Under the pieces are notes generated by a model. It worked only from the letters and a program-made list of their open reading frames with translations, was not told the origin of the DNA and did not search any database. This document shows, piece after piece, positions 9,293-17,899 of a stretch of DNA of 64,000 nucleotides. Position 1 is the stretch's first letter. Every line of letters starts with the position of its first letter. The stretch is taken from assembly GCF_013377085.1 (NCBI RefSeq), contig NZ_JACAAX010000020.1:48171-112170 (forward strand), read 5' to 3'. The DNA is from Rhodoplanes sp. (GTDB taxonomy: Bacteria > Pseudomonadota > Alphaproteobacteria > Rhizobiales > Xanthobacteraceae). The position numbers and the translations under genes were made by a program.

Positions 9293-10447
9293 TCAGCCAA
9301 AATATCTCGCAAAGATCTCGCGATAGACCGCCGTCAGCCCCACCAGATCGGCGATCGGAACGCGCTCGTCGACGCCGTGCATCGAGGCATTGGTGAGCCC
9401 GAACTCGATCACCGGGCAAAAATCCTTGATGAAGCGCGCGTCCGACGTGCCGCCCGAGGTGGACAGTTTCGGCGCACGGCCGGTGACGGATTCGATCGCC
9501 TCTCTCACCAGCGTCACGAACGGGCCCGGCGCAGTCAGAAACACGTCGGCATTGGACGGCTCCCAGACGAACTTGAACCGGGCCTCCGGCGCGGCTGCAA
9601 TGGCACGCGCCTCGACCAGGGCCTTCAGCGACTCGCGCGTGTGATGATCGTTGAAGCGGATGTTGAAGCGCGCCCGCGCCTCGGCCGGGATGACGTTGAC
9701 GGTGGGGTTGCCGACATCGACCGAGGTGAATTCGAGGTTGGACGGATCGAAGTGATCACTGCCGGCGTCGAGCGGCGCGGCGAGCAGCGCCGCCACCAGT
9801 TGCACCATGTGGCGCACCGGATTGTCGGCGAGATGCGGATAGGCAACGTGGCCCGATGTGCCGTGGACGATCAGCGTGCCGTTGAGCGAGCCGCGCCGGC
9901 CGATTTTCAGCATGTCGCCGAGCGCCGTCGGATTGGTCGGCTCGCCGAGGACGCAGTGATCGAACTTTTCGCCTCGCGCCGCGGCCCACTTCAGCAATTT
10001 GACCGTGCCGTTGACGGCGACGCCCTCCTCGTCGCCGGTAAGCAGAAAGGACAGCGAGCCCTTCGGGCGGCCGCCGCTGGCGGCGACATGGTCGAGCGCG
10101 GCGGCGAGCGCGCAGGCGACCGCGCCCTTCATGTCGACGGCGCCGCGGCCGTAGAGCACGCCGTCGGCGACCTCGCCGCCGAACGGCGGATGCCGCCACG
10201 CCGCCTCGTCGCCCGCCGGCACCACGTCGGTGTGGCCGGCGAAGACGAGATGCGGCCCCTCTTCGCCGGTGCGGGCGTAGAGGTTCTCGACATCGGCGTA
10301 GCCCGGCTCCGAGAACACCGGGCGCTCGACCGTGAAGCCCGCTCGCAAAAGCACGTCCGCCACATAGGCGAGCGCGCCGCCCTCGGCCGGCGTCACCGAG
10401 CGACAGCGCAGGAGATCGCGGGCGAACGCGACGGGATCGGCCGGCAT
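9293..10447 (-). CDS. dapE: Succinyl-diaminopimelate desuccinylase
   Basis: A 384-residue M20 metallopeptidase-like enzyme that cleaves N-succinyl-LL-diaminopimelate in lysine and peptidoglycan synthesis. Metal and catalytic motifs are intact: [20 protein letters not shown] and [12 protein letters not shown], with the dimerisation domain in the middle (about residues 180-290) and a late ligand in [10 protein letters not shown]. The start at [13 protein letters not shown] fits the family N-terminus; a GTG 12 bases upstream is possible. It lies 8 bases after a DUF805 gene and downstream of dapD, forming a dapD-DUF805-dapE operon. Confidence 0.96.
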   Translation of the reverse strand: MPADPVAFARDLLRCRSVTPAEGGALAYVADVLLRAGFTVERPVFSEPGYADVENLYARTGEEGPHLVFAGHTDVVPAGDEAAWRHPPFGGEVADGVLYGRGAVDMKGAVACALAAALDHVAASGGRPKGSLSFLLTGDEEGVAVNGTVKLLKWAAARGEKFDHCVLGEPTNPTALGDMLKIGRRGSLNGTLIVHGTSGHVAYPHLADNPVRHMVQLVAALLAAPLDAGSDHFDPSNLEFTSVDVGNPTVNVIPAEARARFNIRFNDHHTRESLKALVEARAIAAAPEARFKFVWEPSNADVFLTAPGPFVTLVREAIESVTGRAPKLSTSGGTSDARFIKDFCPVIEFGLTNASMHGVDERVPIADLVGLTAVYREIFARYFG

Positions 10448-10455
10448 GGTCGTGA

Positions 10456-10908
10456 TCACTCCGAGCCGTCGATGCGGCGAAGGCCGCGCGCCTGCGGGTC
10501 GGGCCCGTAGCGGTTCGGTCCCGGCGTGCCCGGCCGGAAGCCGAGGTCGATCAGCAGGACGAGGGCGAAGACCAGCCACGGCACGGTGAGGAGCAGGAGC
10601 AGCGGGGTCGGCTGGTCGGCCGTGCCGGCCTCGCCGATCACGAACAGGAAGTCGATCAGCACGCTGATGGCGAAGAACGCGCCCGGCACGACGGTCGGCA
10701 TGCCGCGGTCGTGGCCGCGCTTCGCCATGATGGCGAACTCGGGATAGCTGAAGGCGAGGCTGATGATCGAGGTCAGCCGCTCGCCGTCGATCTCGTTGGC
10801 GATGGCGTGGCACAAGAGCTCGATCGCCGTGACGGCGATGAAGGCGACCCAGAAGGTCTTGCGCCCGATGCGGCCGTCGAATCCGAACAGGACGTCATGC
10901 CATGTCAT
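10456..10908 (-). CDS. DUF805 inner-membrane protein
   Basis: A 150-residue membrane protein recognised by its DUF805 opening, [17 protein letters not shown]. Hydrophobic segments follow at about residues 19-38, 68-90 and 98-118, and the C-terminus carries the family-like [15 protein letters not shown] tail. The biochemical role of DUF805 proteins (YhaH-like) is unknown. It sits between dapD (26 bases upstream) and dapE (8 bases downstream) on the same strand, so it is co-transcribed with diaminopimelate synthesis genes. A link to envelope function is only suggested by this position. Confidence 0.9.
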   Translation of the reverse strand: MTWHDVLFGFDGRIGRKTFWVAFIAVTAIELLCHAIANEIDGERLTSIISLAFSYPEFAIMAKRGHDRGMPTVVPGAFFAISVLIDFLFVIGEAGTADQPTPLLLLLTVPWLVFALVLLIDLGFRPGTPGPNRYGPDPQARGLRRIDGSE

Positions 10909-10933
10909 GTCGTCCCCCGCCTGGCGCCGCCGC

Positions 10934-11779
10934 TCAATCGCGTAGCAGCTCGTTGATGCTGGTCTTGGACCGGGTCTTCTCGTCGACCCGCTTGACGATG
11001 ACGGCGCAGTAGAGGCCCGGCCCCGGCGAGCCGTCCGGCAGCGGCTTGCCCGGCATGGTCCCGGACACCACGACGGAATAGGCCGGCACCTCGCCGGTGA
11101 ACACCTCGCCGGTGGCGCGGTCGACGATCTTGGTCGAGGCGCCGAGATAGACACCCATCGACAGCACGGAGCCGGTGCGCACGACAACGCCCTCGGCCAC
11201 CTCGGCGCGAGCGCCGATGAAGCAGTTGTCCTCGATGATCACCGGTCCGGCCTGCAGCGGCTCCAGCACGCCGCCGATGCCGGCGCCGCCCGAGATGTGG
11301 CAGCTCTTGCCGATCTGGGCGCAGGAGCCGATCGTCGCCCAGGTGTCCACCATGGTGCCGGTATCGACATAGGCGCCGAGATTGACGAAGGACGGCATCA
11401 GCACGACGCCCGGCGCTATATAGGCGGACCGCCGCACGATCGCGCCCGGCACGGCGCGAAAACCGGCGTCGCGGAAATGCGCCTCGATCCAGCCGTCGAA
11501 CTTCGACGGCACCTTGTCCCACCAGCCGCCGCGGCCGGGGCCGCCCGGGATCACGGTCATGTCGTTGAGGCGAAACGACAGCAGCACGGCCTTCTTGAGC
11601 CACTGGTTGACCCGCCAGGAGCCGTCCTGTTGCGGCTCGGCCACCCGCTCCTCGCCGCAGTCGAGCAGGCGCAGCGCCCGGTCGACGGCCTCCCGCACCG
11701 GCCCGGTGGTGTCCGGACCGACATCGTTGCGGCGCTCGAACGCCTCGTCGATGGTCTTGGCGAGCTCGGCATGGGACAT
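10934..11779 (-). CDS. dapD: 2,3,4,5-tetrahydropyridine-2,6-dicarboxylate N-succinyltransferase
   Basis: A 281-residue hexapeptide-repeat acyltransferase that succinylates tetrahydrodipicolinate. After an alpha-helical N-terminal domain (residues 1-100) the left-handed beta helix is evident from repeats such as [20 protein letters not shown] and [19 protein letters not shown]. The insertion [17 protein letters not shown] is typical of DapD. I chose the start [11 protein letters not shown] because it matches the family N-terminus; the 25 residues of open frame upstream are not conserved. It is the first gene of the dapD-DUF805-dapE unit. Confidence 0.97.
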   Translation of the reverse strand: MSHAELAKTIDEAFERRNDVGPDTTGPVREAVDRALRLLDCGEERVAEPQQDGSWRVNQWLKKAVLLSFRLNDMTVIPGGPGRGGWWDKVPSKFDGWIEAHFRDAGFRAVPGAIVRRSAYIAPGVVLMPSFVNLGAYVDTGTMVDTWATIGSCAQIGKSCHISGGAGIGGVLEPLQAGPVIIEDNCFIGARAEVAEGVVVRTGSVLSMGVYLGASTKIVDRATGEVFTGEVPAYSVVVSGTMPGKPLPDGSPGPGLYCAVIVKRVDEKTRSKTSINELLRD

Positions 11780-11850
11780 GCGGGCAATCCTTCGCAGGCG
11801 CAATGGCGCCGCGTTGTCGGGGCAGGCGGCAGTTCTGTCAAGGGCGGCAG

Positions 11851-12588
11851 TCAAACGCCGGTCGCGAGCCGCCGGTCGCCGACCAGACGCTCCAGGAAGC
11901 CGGTGAGATCCTCGGTGACGTGGTCGACATGGGGCTCGTCGTGCCCCTCCAGCTCCCAGCCCTCGCGAAACACCTCGCGGGTGCGTTCCGGCACCACCAA
12001 CACGGTCACCATGCCGAGCGTGTGCGGCACCTCGAGGTTGCGGGCCAAATCCTCGAACAACGCCGCCTTGCGTGGATCGACGCCGTGGCGGCCCAGGAAC
12101 TTGTCGTAGACCTCGGGAAATGGTTTCGGCGACAGCTCGCCGGCGACGATGTCGAAGACGTCCTCGAAGCAGTGGTCGATCGCGAGCCTCGCCAGCACGG
12201 CGTCGGCATGCGCCCTGGTGCCGTTGGTGAGGATCAGCTTTCGCCCGGGCAGCCGCTCCAGCGCGTCGCCGAGCGCCGGGTTCGGCGTCAACGGCGAATG
12301 GTCGATCCGGTGCACGTAGTCGAGGAAGTCGTCCGGCTTCATGCCGTGCTCGGCCATCAGGCCGCGCATGCTGGTGCCGAAGCGCTTGTAGTAGTCCTTC
12401 TGCACCCGGAACGCCTCGTCATGCGTGATGGCGAGGAAATTGGCGATGTAGTCGCGGATCCGCACGTCGACCTGCTGCCACAGGTTGAGGTGATGCGGAT
12501 AGAGCGTGTTGTCGAGATCGAACACCCAGGTCTCGACATGGTCGAACAATCGGGGCGCGGCGGAGCTTCGGGAGGCGGTCGAGGACAT
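11851..12588 (-). CDS. HAD-family pyrimidine 5'-nucleotidase-like hydrolase
   Basis: A 245-residue HAD phosphatase of the SDT1/Ssm1-like pyrimidine nucleotidase branch. HAD motif I is [18 protein letters not shown], motif II is LILTNGT, the motif III lysine lies in [13 protein letters not shown], and motif IV is [19 protein letters not shown]. The small helical cap after motif I matches this branch. It lies 71 bases upstream of dapD on the same strand. In related genomes a gene of this type commonly sits between dapD and argB, so it is part of the conserved core order. It probably dephosphorylates nucleotides or related metabolites. Confidence 0.9.
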   Translation of the reverse strand: MSSTASRSSAAPRLFDHVETWVFDLDNTLYPHHLNLWQQVDVRIRDYIANFLAITHDEAFRVQKDYYKRFGTSMRGLMAEHGMKPDDFLDYVHRIDHSPLTPNPALGDALERLPGRKLILTNGTRAHADAVLARLAIDHCFEDVFDIVAGELSPKPFPEVYDKFLGRHGVDPRKAALFEDLARNLEVPHTLGMVTVLVVPERTREVFREGWELEGHDEPHVDHVTEDLTGFLERLVGDRRLATGV

Positions 12589-12620
12589 GGGCGGATGTTT
12601 AGCCCGATCGGGGCAGCGCG

Positions 12621-13640
12621 TCACTCCTGGAACCGCACCGTGGTGCTGGGCCGGCCGGCGAGGTCGACCGGAACGAAGCCGGTGGCGTCGAAGCCGGCGG
12701 CGGCGCAGTCCTTGTGGTCGGACAGCTCGAAGCGCGCCTCCCGGGTGCACAGCGTGAGGCCGCCGCCCCAGGCGAGTCGGTGGTCGCCGCGGCGCACCGG
12801 CTGGCCGTCGGCGTCGATCGCCTCGCCGAAGCTGTAGAGCCGGCGCGGCTTGCCGGCGACCTCGGGGCGCAGGCACTTGCCCGGCTCGATCCGATACCAG
12901 CCGCGGGCGACGATGGCGCCCTTCTCCTCGGTGCCGACCGCCGCCATCACGGCATAGCGGGTGTCATTGCACCAGGAGAAGCCCGAGGCGGCCGGCTGCT
13001 GCGCCGCTTCGATCAGCAGGTCGAAGAAGTTTTGGGCTGCCCGTGCCTCTGCCGGCAGGCCACGATCCTTGATGAACTGGGCAATGGCGCCCTCGGTCTT
13101 CGGCCCCTTCACCCCGTCGACCGGATTGACGTCGTAGCCGGCCAGCACCAGCAGGCGCTGGATGCCGGCGAGGCGCGCCTGCTCGTCCGAGTACTCGGCC
13201 TCCTCGGCGAGCGCGGCGACGAGGCCCTCCGGCGTCTCGGTCGGCTTCACGGCGGCGAAGCGGGCGAAGCGCTGCGGCGGCCGGCAGGCGCGCGCCGCCG
13301 CGATGAGGAAGTCGCCGGTACCGACGCAGAGATCGGCGTGGCCGCTCTGCGGCTCGGGCGAGGGGCCGTACACCGGCAGGGCGCGAGCATGCAGATAGAG
13401 CTGGTCGGCCTCGACGGCGCCCTGCAGCACGGTGCGGCACTGGCCGGGATCGAGCCGGAACCAGCCGCGCGTCGCGGTGGCGCCCTTCTCCTCCAGCCCG
13501 AGCGCCGCCTCGACCACGAAGCTCAGCCGGTTGCAGACCTTCAGGTCGGCCCTGGCCTCGCCGGCCGAGAGGACGCCCACCAGGACGGCGAGCGCGAGCG
13601 CCGCCACGCCGAGCCCGAGCCGCCCTCCCCTGCCCCGCAT
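12621..13640 (-). CDS. Secreted protein with two DUF1036 domains around a peptidoglycan-binding-like repeat
   Basis: A 339-residue exported protein with a clear signal peptide (LGLGVAALALAVLVGVLSAGEARA). Two copies of a DUF1036-like unit are visible. Copy 1 (about residues 32-125) contains LKVCNRLSFVVEAALG and RGWFRLDPGQC. Copy 2 (about 228-339) contains WCNDTRYAVMAAVGTEEKG and RGWYRIEPGKC. Between them, IQRLLVLAGYDVNPVDGVKGP resembles a PG_binding_1 repeat. Cysteine pairs in each unit suggest disulfides in the periplasm. The function of DUF1036 is unknown. It lies 32 bases upstream of the HAD gene on the same strand. Confidence 0.85.
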   Translation of the reverse strand: MRGRGGRLGLGVAALALAVLVGVLSAGEARADLKVCNRLSFVVEAALGLEEKGATATRGWFRLDPGQCRTVLQGAVEADQLYLHARALPVYGPSPEPQSGHADLCVGTGDFLIAAARACRPPQRFARFAAVKPTETPEGLVAALAEEAEYSDEQARLAGIQRLLVLAGYDVNPVDGVKGPKTEGAIAQFIKDRGLPAEARAAQNFFDLLIEAAQQPAASGFSWCNDTRYAVMAAVGTEEKGAIVARGWYRIEPGKCLRPEVAGKPRRLYSFGEAIDADGQPVRRGDHRLAWGGGLTLCTREARFELSDHKDCAAAGFDATGFVPVDLAGRPSTTVRFQE

Positions 13641-13726
13641 GAGTCCTCCGCCGCGCCGCGCGATTCGCGTGTCCCGAAAGGGATGAATCGATCCCGCCGC
13701 GGCCGCAAGGAGACTTGCGACTCGCC

Positions 13727-15349
13727 CTACTGGACGACGGCGTGCCGCTCGGTCGGCTCGCCCCGCAGCAGGGCCGGGCCGGCGGCGGCATCCAGCTCGG
13801 CGATGCGGCGGTCGATCTCGCCGATGGCATGGCGCGAGAACGGCCCGAGATGCAGATAGGCCGCCATCAGCAGAACGATGTAGCGCAGCGCCGCCGGATT
13901 CGACTTGGCGACCGAGACGAACACCCGCCAGAACGGCTCGCGCACCTCGGGCAGCGCCCGCATGATCTGATAGACCGTGTCGATGCCGCCCAGCCGCTTG
14001 CGGACGTCGCCCTCGGGCAGATCGCGGCGCCGGTCGGAGCGGTCCATCATGGCGGCCATCCGGCTGAGCCGGCCCGCATAGGCGACCGGATCGAACACCC
14101 GCGTCAGCACGGTGCGGTAGTCGACCAGGATGTCGCGCAGCGGCCGCAGCGTGTCGAAGTTGCAGCCGAGCGTGCACTGGTCGCCGGCCTGGTCGACCAG
14201 CATGATGTCGTGCCCGGGATGCAGCCGGCCCTCCTTTTCGAGCCGCCGGGTGAGCTGGGTGCCGGGCAGCGCATAGAGGAGGCCGACCATGCAGATCGGG
14301 ATCGCGCATTCCTCGATGAAGTCGGTCATCGCGTCGGCGATCGACACCTTCTCGGTGTCGAAGCCGACGATGAAGCCGGCCGTCACGAACAGGCCGTAGC
14401 TGTAGACCTTGTGCACGCATTCGGCGATGTTGCGCCTGGTGTTCTGCTTCTTGCGCATCTGCCTGAGCGTCTCGGGATCCGGGCTCTCGATGCCGATGAA
14501 GACGGCGAAGAAGTTGGCGTCCTTCATGGCCTGCAGCATCTCGTCGTCGTCGGCGAGATTGATCGAGGCCTCGGTCGAGAACTCGAACGGGTAGTCGTGC
14601 TCCACCAGCCAAGCCTTCAGGCGCGGCATCAGGATGCGGATGTTCTTCTTGTTGCCGATGAAGTTGTCGTCGACGAAATCGACATGGCCGCGATAGCCAC
14701 GGTCGTACAACGCCTGCAGCTCGGCCAGGATCTGGTCGTTGGTCTTGGTGCGCGGCACCCGGCCGTAGAGCTCGATGATGTCGCAGAACTCGCAGGTGAA
14801 CGGGCAGCCGCGGGCGTATTGCACGCCGATATAGAGATAGTGCTCGAACTTGAGCAGATCCCAGCGCGGCAGCGGCGTCTTGGTGATGTCGGCCTGGAAT
14901 TTCTCGGCCGTGAACACGCCCTTGCGCTCGCCACGCTCCCAGGCGGCGATGAAATCGGCGATCACGGTCTCGGCCTCGCCGATCACCTGGAAGTCCGCGG
15001 CGGCATAGAGATGCGGGCTCGACGACACGTCCGGGCCGCCGACGCAGACCGGCTTGCCGTGCTGGTGGGCGACGTCGATCAGATGGATGAAATCGGGCTG
15101 CTGGTTGAGCATCCCGCCGATCATGATCAGGTCGGCCCAGGCGAGGTCGTCGTCGGCGAGGGTCTCGGTGTTGCGGTTGATCAGCCGCACGTCCCAGCTC
15201 GGCGGCAGCATGGCGGCGACCGTGATCAGCCCGAGCGGGGCGGCCGGATACTTGGCGCCCACCAGCTCACAGGCTTCCTTGTAGTTCCAGAACGAGTTCG
15301 GGATGAACTCGGGATAGATCATCAGAATGCGTGGCGAGCATGCAGTCAC
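13727..15349 (-). CDS. B12-binding radical SAM protein with C-terminal DUF4070-like region
   Basis: A protein of about 540 residues. The N-terminal cobalamin-binding-like domain starts RILMIYPEFIPNSFWNY and runs to about residue 150. The radical SAM domain has the cluster motif YARGCPFTCEFCDI with CxxxCxxC spacing, followed by VDFVDDNFIGNKKN. The C-terminal third resembles DUF4070. I chose a GTG start at 15349 because GGAG stands 8 bases ahead; an ATG 43 codons upstream would add a tail with no conservation. The hopanoid methylase HpnP has a similar B12-radical SAM design, so a C-methylase role is possible, but nothing here proves the substrate. Confidence 0.87.
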   Translation of the reverse strand: MTACSPRILMIYPEFIPNSFWNYKEACELVGAKYPAAPLGLITVAAMLPPSWDVRLINRNTETLADDDLAWADLIMIGGMLNQQPDFIHLIDVAHQHGKPVCVGGPDVSSSPHLYAAADFQVIGEAETVIADFIAAWERGERKGVFTAEKFQADITKTPLPRWDLLKFEHYLYIGVQYARGCPFTCEFCDIIELYGRVPRTKTNDQILAELQALYDRGYRGHVDFVDDNFIGNKKNIRILMPRLKAWLVEHDYPFEFSTEASINLADDDEMLQAMKDANFFAVFIGIESPDPETLRQMRKKQNTRRNIAECVHKVYSYGLFVTAGFIVGFDTEKVSIADAMTDFIEECAIPICMVGLLYALPGTQLTRRLEKEGRLHPGHDIMLVDQAGDQCTLGCNFDTLRPLRDILVDYRTVLTRVFDPVAYAGRLSRMAAMMDRSDRRRDLPEGDVRKRLGGIDTVYQIMRALPEVREPFWRVFVSVAKSNPAALRYIVLLMAAYLHLGPFSRHAIGEIDRRIAELDAAAGPALLRGEPTERHAVVQ

Positions 15350-15678
15350 GTCGGGGTCTCCGCGGCTGGCAGCAACATCCGGAAATGTTGCGGCACCTTG
15401 CACGGATCGCTCCGCGCACTCAAGCGCCCGCGCGCGACCTAGCCCATGTTGGTGTGTCGCCACCGTCGAGCGGTTCAATGCGTGTCGAAAGAACGTCCGC
15501 GGCGTGACGCCGCGGTGACGACGCCTCCGGCGTCACGGCGTGGTTCGGCGGGGGGCACATCGGCTCGGAGGCTTCGGTGCCGACCTCGGCAAGGCGTGCG
15601 CCTCTCGTCCGCTCCGGGCTCGCCCGGACGGGCGACCCCCGCCCGTCAGCCGCGGCAGCGCCGGGGTGCCACGACGGA
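15350..15678. other. 329-base gap with two inverted repeats
   Basis: No gene is supported here. A 7-bp-arm inverted repeat GCAACAT-CCGGAA-ATGTTGC lies at 15372-15391, about 23 bases upstream of the radical SAM start, and could be an operator or leader hairpin. A 10-bp-arm repeat CGTGACGCCG ... CGGCGTCACG lies at 15503-15537, nearer the upstream Bug gene end, and could be a terminator stem without a T-tract. Confidence 0.5.
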
Positions 15679-16644
15679 TCATTCCGACGTGATGCCGTTC
15701 TCGCGCGCGACCGGTCCCCAGATGCCCATCTGGTCGTGCACGAAGCGGCGGAGCTCGTCCGGGCCGCCGCCGACCAGGGTCACCTGCTGGCCCTCGGTGA
15801 TCTGCCTGGCGAGGCCGGGGTCCTGCACGGCCGCGTCGACGGCGGCGCGGAAGCGCTCGGTCATCGCGTCCACCGTTCCGGCCGGTGCGAAGAAGCCCCA
15901 CCACGCATCCGCAGCGATCTTCGGAAATCCGCTCTCCTTCGCGGTTGGCACGTCCGGCAATGCCGCGGCGCGCTTCTCGCCGAGCTGCGCGAGCGCCCGG
16001 ACGGTCTTCGACTCGATCTGTGGCAGAGCGATCGCGATGCTGCCGACGAACAGCTCGACATGGCCCGCGAGCGCGTCGTTCAGGGCCGGCGCCGCACCGC
16101 GGTAGGGCACATGGACGAACTGCACGCCGGCTTCCTTGCCGAGCAGCGTCATCGCGAGATGGCCGAGGCTTCCGGCTCCGGGCGTCCCGTAGCTGAACTT
16201 GCCAGGCCGCTCCTTGGCCGCGGCGATGACGTCGGCGAGCGACCGATAGGGCTTGCTCGCCTGCGTGCAGACGACGTAGGGCGCCTTGCCGAGCAGATAG
16301 ACGGGCTGCAGATCCTTCTCGGTGTCGAACGGAAGCTTGCCGAGGACGAAGGGGTTCAGGACGAGATTGTCGAAGCTGAACAGCCAGGTGCTGCCGTCGG
16401 GCCGCGCCTTGGCGACCATGTCGGTGCCGATGCTGCCCGAGGCGCCGGTCCGGTTCTCGATGATGACGGTGGTGCCGAGACGCTGCTGCAAGCCCGGCTG
16501 GATCAGCCGGGCGATCGCGTCGACCGAGCCGCCCGGCGGATAAGGCACGATGATCCGCACCGTGCCCGGCAGGGTCTGGGCACGCGCCGCGAACGGAGCG
16601 AGGGCAGCGCCGATGACGACGGCGCGTCGATTCAGTCGAAGCAT
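15679..16644 (-). CDS. Bug/TctC-family periplasmic substrate-binding protein
   Basis: A 321-residue tripartite tricarboxylate receptor. The N-terminal export signal contains a twin arginine (LNRRAVVIGAALAPFAARA). The Bug hallmarks are VRIIVPYPPGGSVDAIARL, IIENRTGASGSIGTDMVAKA with the beta-hairpin contacts, and FVHVPYRGAAPALNDALAG. A strong GGAGGAG precedes the ATG at 16644. Such receptors capture aromatic or carboxylic acids, but no TctAB genes are adjacent. It lies directly downstream of the LigJ-like hydratase on the same strand (50 bases), so it probably binds a compound of that pathway. Confidence 0.93.
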   Translation of the reverse strand: MLRLNRRAVVIGAALAPFAARAQTLPGTVRIIVPYPPGGSVDAIARLIQPGLQQRLGTTVIIENRTGASGSIGTDMVAKARPDGSTWLFSFDNLVLNPFVLGKLPFDTEKDLQPVYLLGKAPYVVCTQASKPYRSLADVIAAAKERPGKFSYGTPGAGSLGHLAMTLLGKEAGVQFVHVPYRGAAPALNDALAGHVELFVGSIAIALPQIESKTVRALAQLGEKRAAALPDVPTAKESGFPKIAADAWWGFFAPAGTVDAMTERFRAAVDAAVQDPGLARQITEGQQVTLVGGGPDELRRFVHDQMGIWGPVARENGITSE

Positions 16645-16694
16645 GGTCTCCTCCTGTGATCGTGTCGGCAGGCGCCGTGCGGAGGCTCCCACGC

Positions 16695-17741
16695 TCAGGC
16701 CGGCGGCGCACCGCCGATCCCGAGCACGCGCAGACGCCCGTTCAGACGGCCGTAGACGCGGCGGGCATTCCCTTCGAAGATTTTTCCCCGGTCGGCGTCG
16801 CTCAGCGTCTTCACGCCGTCGATGTATCGTTTCGTGTCGTCGTAGTGATGGCCGGTCCGCGGATCGATGCCGCGCACGGCGCCGATCATCTCCGAGGCGA
16901 ACAGGATGTTGTCGACGGGCACCACCTTGGTGAGAAGCTCGATGCCGGGGCGGTGGTAGACGCAGGTGTCGAAGAACACGTTGTTCAGCAGCAGCTCCTC
17001 GAGCGGCGGCCGCCCCATGTCCTGGGCGAGCCCGCGGTAGCGACCCCAGTGGTACGGAACGGCGCCGCCGCCGTGCGGAATGATCAGCTTGAGGGTCGGG
17101 AAATCCTTGAACAGGTCGCCGGTGAGGAGCTGCATGAAGGCGGTGGTGTCGCCGTTGATGTAGTGCGCCCCGGTGGTGTGGAAGCACGCGTTACACGACG
17201 CGCTGACATGAACCATCCCGGGCACGTCGAGCGCGACCATCGCCTCGTAGAGCGGATACCACCAGCGGTCGGTCAGCGGCGGCGTGGTCCAGAAGCCGCC
17301 GCTCGGATCGGGGTTCAGGTTGCAGCCGACGAAGCCGAGGCCGTCGACGCAACGCACCAGCTCCTCGACGCACGCCTTCGGATCGACTCCGGGCGACTGC
17401 GGAAGCTGGCAGACGCCGATGAAGTTCGTCGGGAACAGGTTGCAGATGCGATGGATCAGGTCGTTGCAGACCCGCGACCAGGCGAGGCTGACGGCGCCGT
17501 CGCCGACATGGTGGGCCATGCCGGCGGCCCTTGGCGAGAACAGCGTCAGCGAGGTGCCACGTTCCCTCTGGGCGGCGAGCTGCGCGCCCTCGACGCTCGC
17601 CCGCAGCGCGTCGTCGCCAATCGCCAGCGTCTCCGGATCGGGCGGTGCGGCGCCCTCGGCATGCGCAGTGATCTGCCGGCGCCGGAACTCGTGGAGCGCG
17701 TCCGGCTCGGTGGTGTAGTGGCCGTGGCAGTCGATGATCAT
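16695..17741 (-). CDS. ligJ: 4-oxalomesaconate hydratase-like amidohydrolase (LigJ type)
   Basis: A 348-residue amidohydrolase-superfamily protein. From MIIDCHGHYT to the end it follows the pattern I know from LigJ of the protocatechuate 4,5-cleavage pathway: the metal motif DCHGHY at the start, FSPRAAGMAHHVGD, GCNLNPDPSGG, IIPHGGGAVPYHWGR, FFDTCVYHRPGI and FASEMIGAVRGIDP. LigJ hydrates 4-oxalomesaconate to 4-carboxy-4-hydroxy-2-oxoadipate. The other lig/gal genes are not in view, so a related substrate is possible. It is divergent from a LysR regulator and followed by a Bug receptor. The start MIIDCHGHY at 17741 is set by the family N-terminus. Confidence 0.88.
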   Translation of the reverse strand: MIIDCHGHYTTEPDALHEFRRRQITAHAEGAAPPDPETLAIGDDALRASVEGAQLAAQRERGTSLTLFSPRAAGMAHHVGDGAVSLAWSRVCNDLIHRICNLFPTNFIGVCQLPQSPGVDPKACVEELVRCVDGLGFVGCNLNPDPSGGFWTTPPLTDRWWYPLYEAMVALDVPGMVHVSASCNACFHTTGAHYINGDTTAFMQLLTGDLFKDFPTLKLIIPHGGGAVPYHWGRYRGLAQDMGRPPLEELLLNNVFFDTCVYHRPGIELLTKVVPVDNILFASEMIGAVRGIDPRTGHHYDDTKRYIDGVKTLSDADRGKIFEGNARRVYGRLNGRLRVLGIGGAPPA

Positions 17742-17840
17742 GTCCGGCTCGCCCCGCTGAGTCTCCCCGGCCGCGCCGCCTCGGAAACCCGGCCGGCGCC
17801 GCGGCGAGAGTCGTCGTAGCATTGACGCCGCATGCACAAA

Positions 17841-17872
17841 AAGCGATAAATTATGATGCATTCCAATCGCTT
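17841..17872. promoter_or_regulatory. Candidate LysR operator between ligJ-like gene and LysR gene
   Basis: An AT-rich patch in otherwise GC-rich DNA lies between the divergent starts. It carries the perfect 7-bp inverted repeat AAGCGAT ... ATCGCTT with an 18-base spacer. Inside the spacer region is a second small palindrome, ATAAATTAT (17846-17854). Its position, 27 bases before the LysR start and 99 before the hydratase start, suits autoregulation plus activation of the hydratase-Bug operon. The assignment is an inference from position and symmetry. Confidence 0.6.
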
Positions 17873-17899
17873 CTAGGACTGTGTCGACGGACATAAGCC

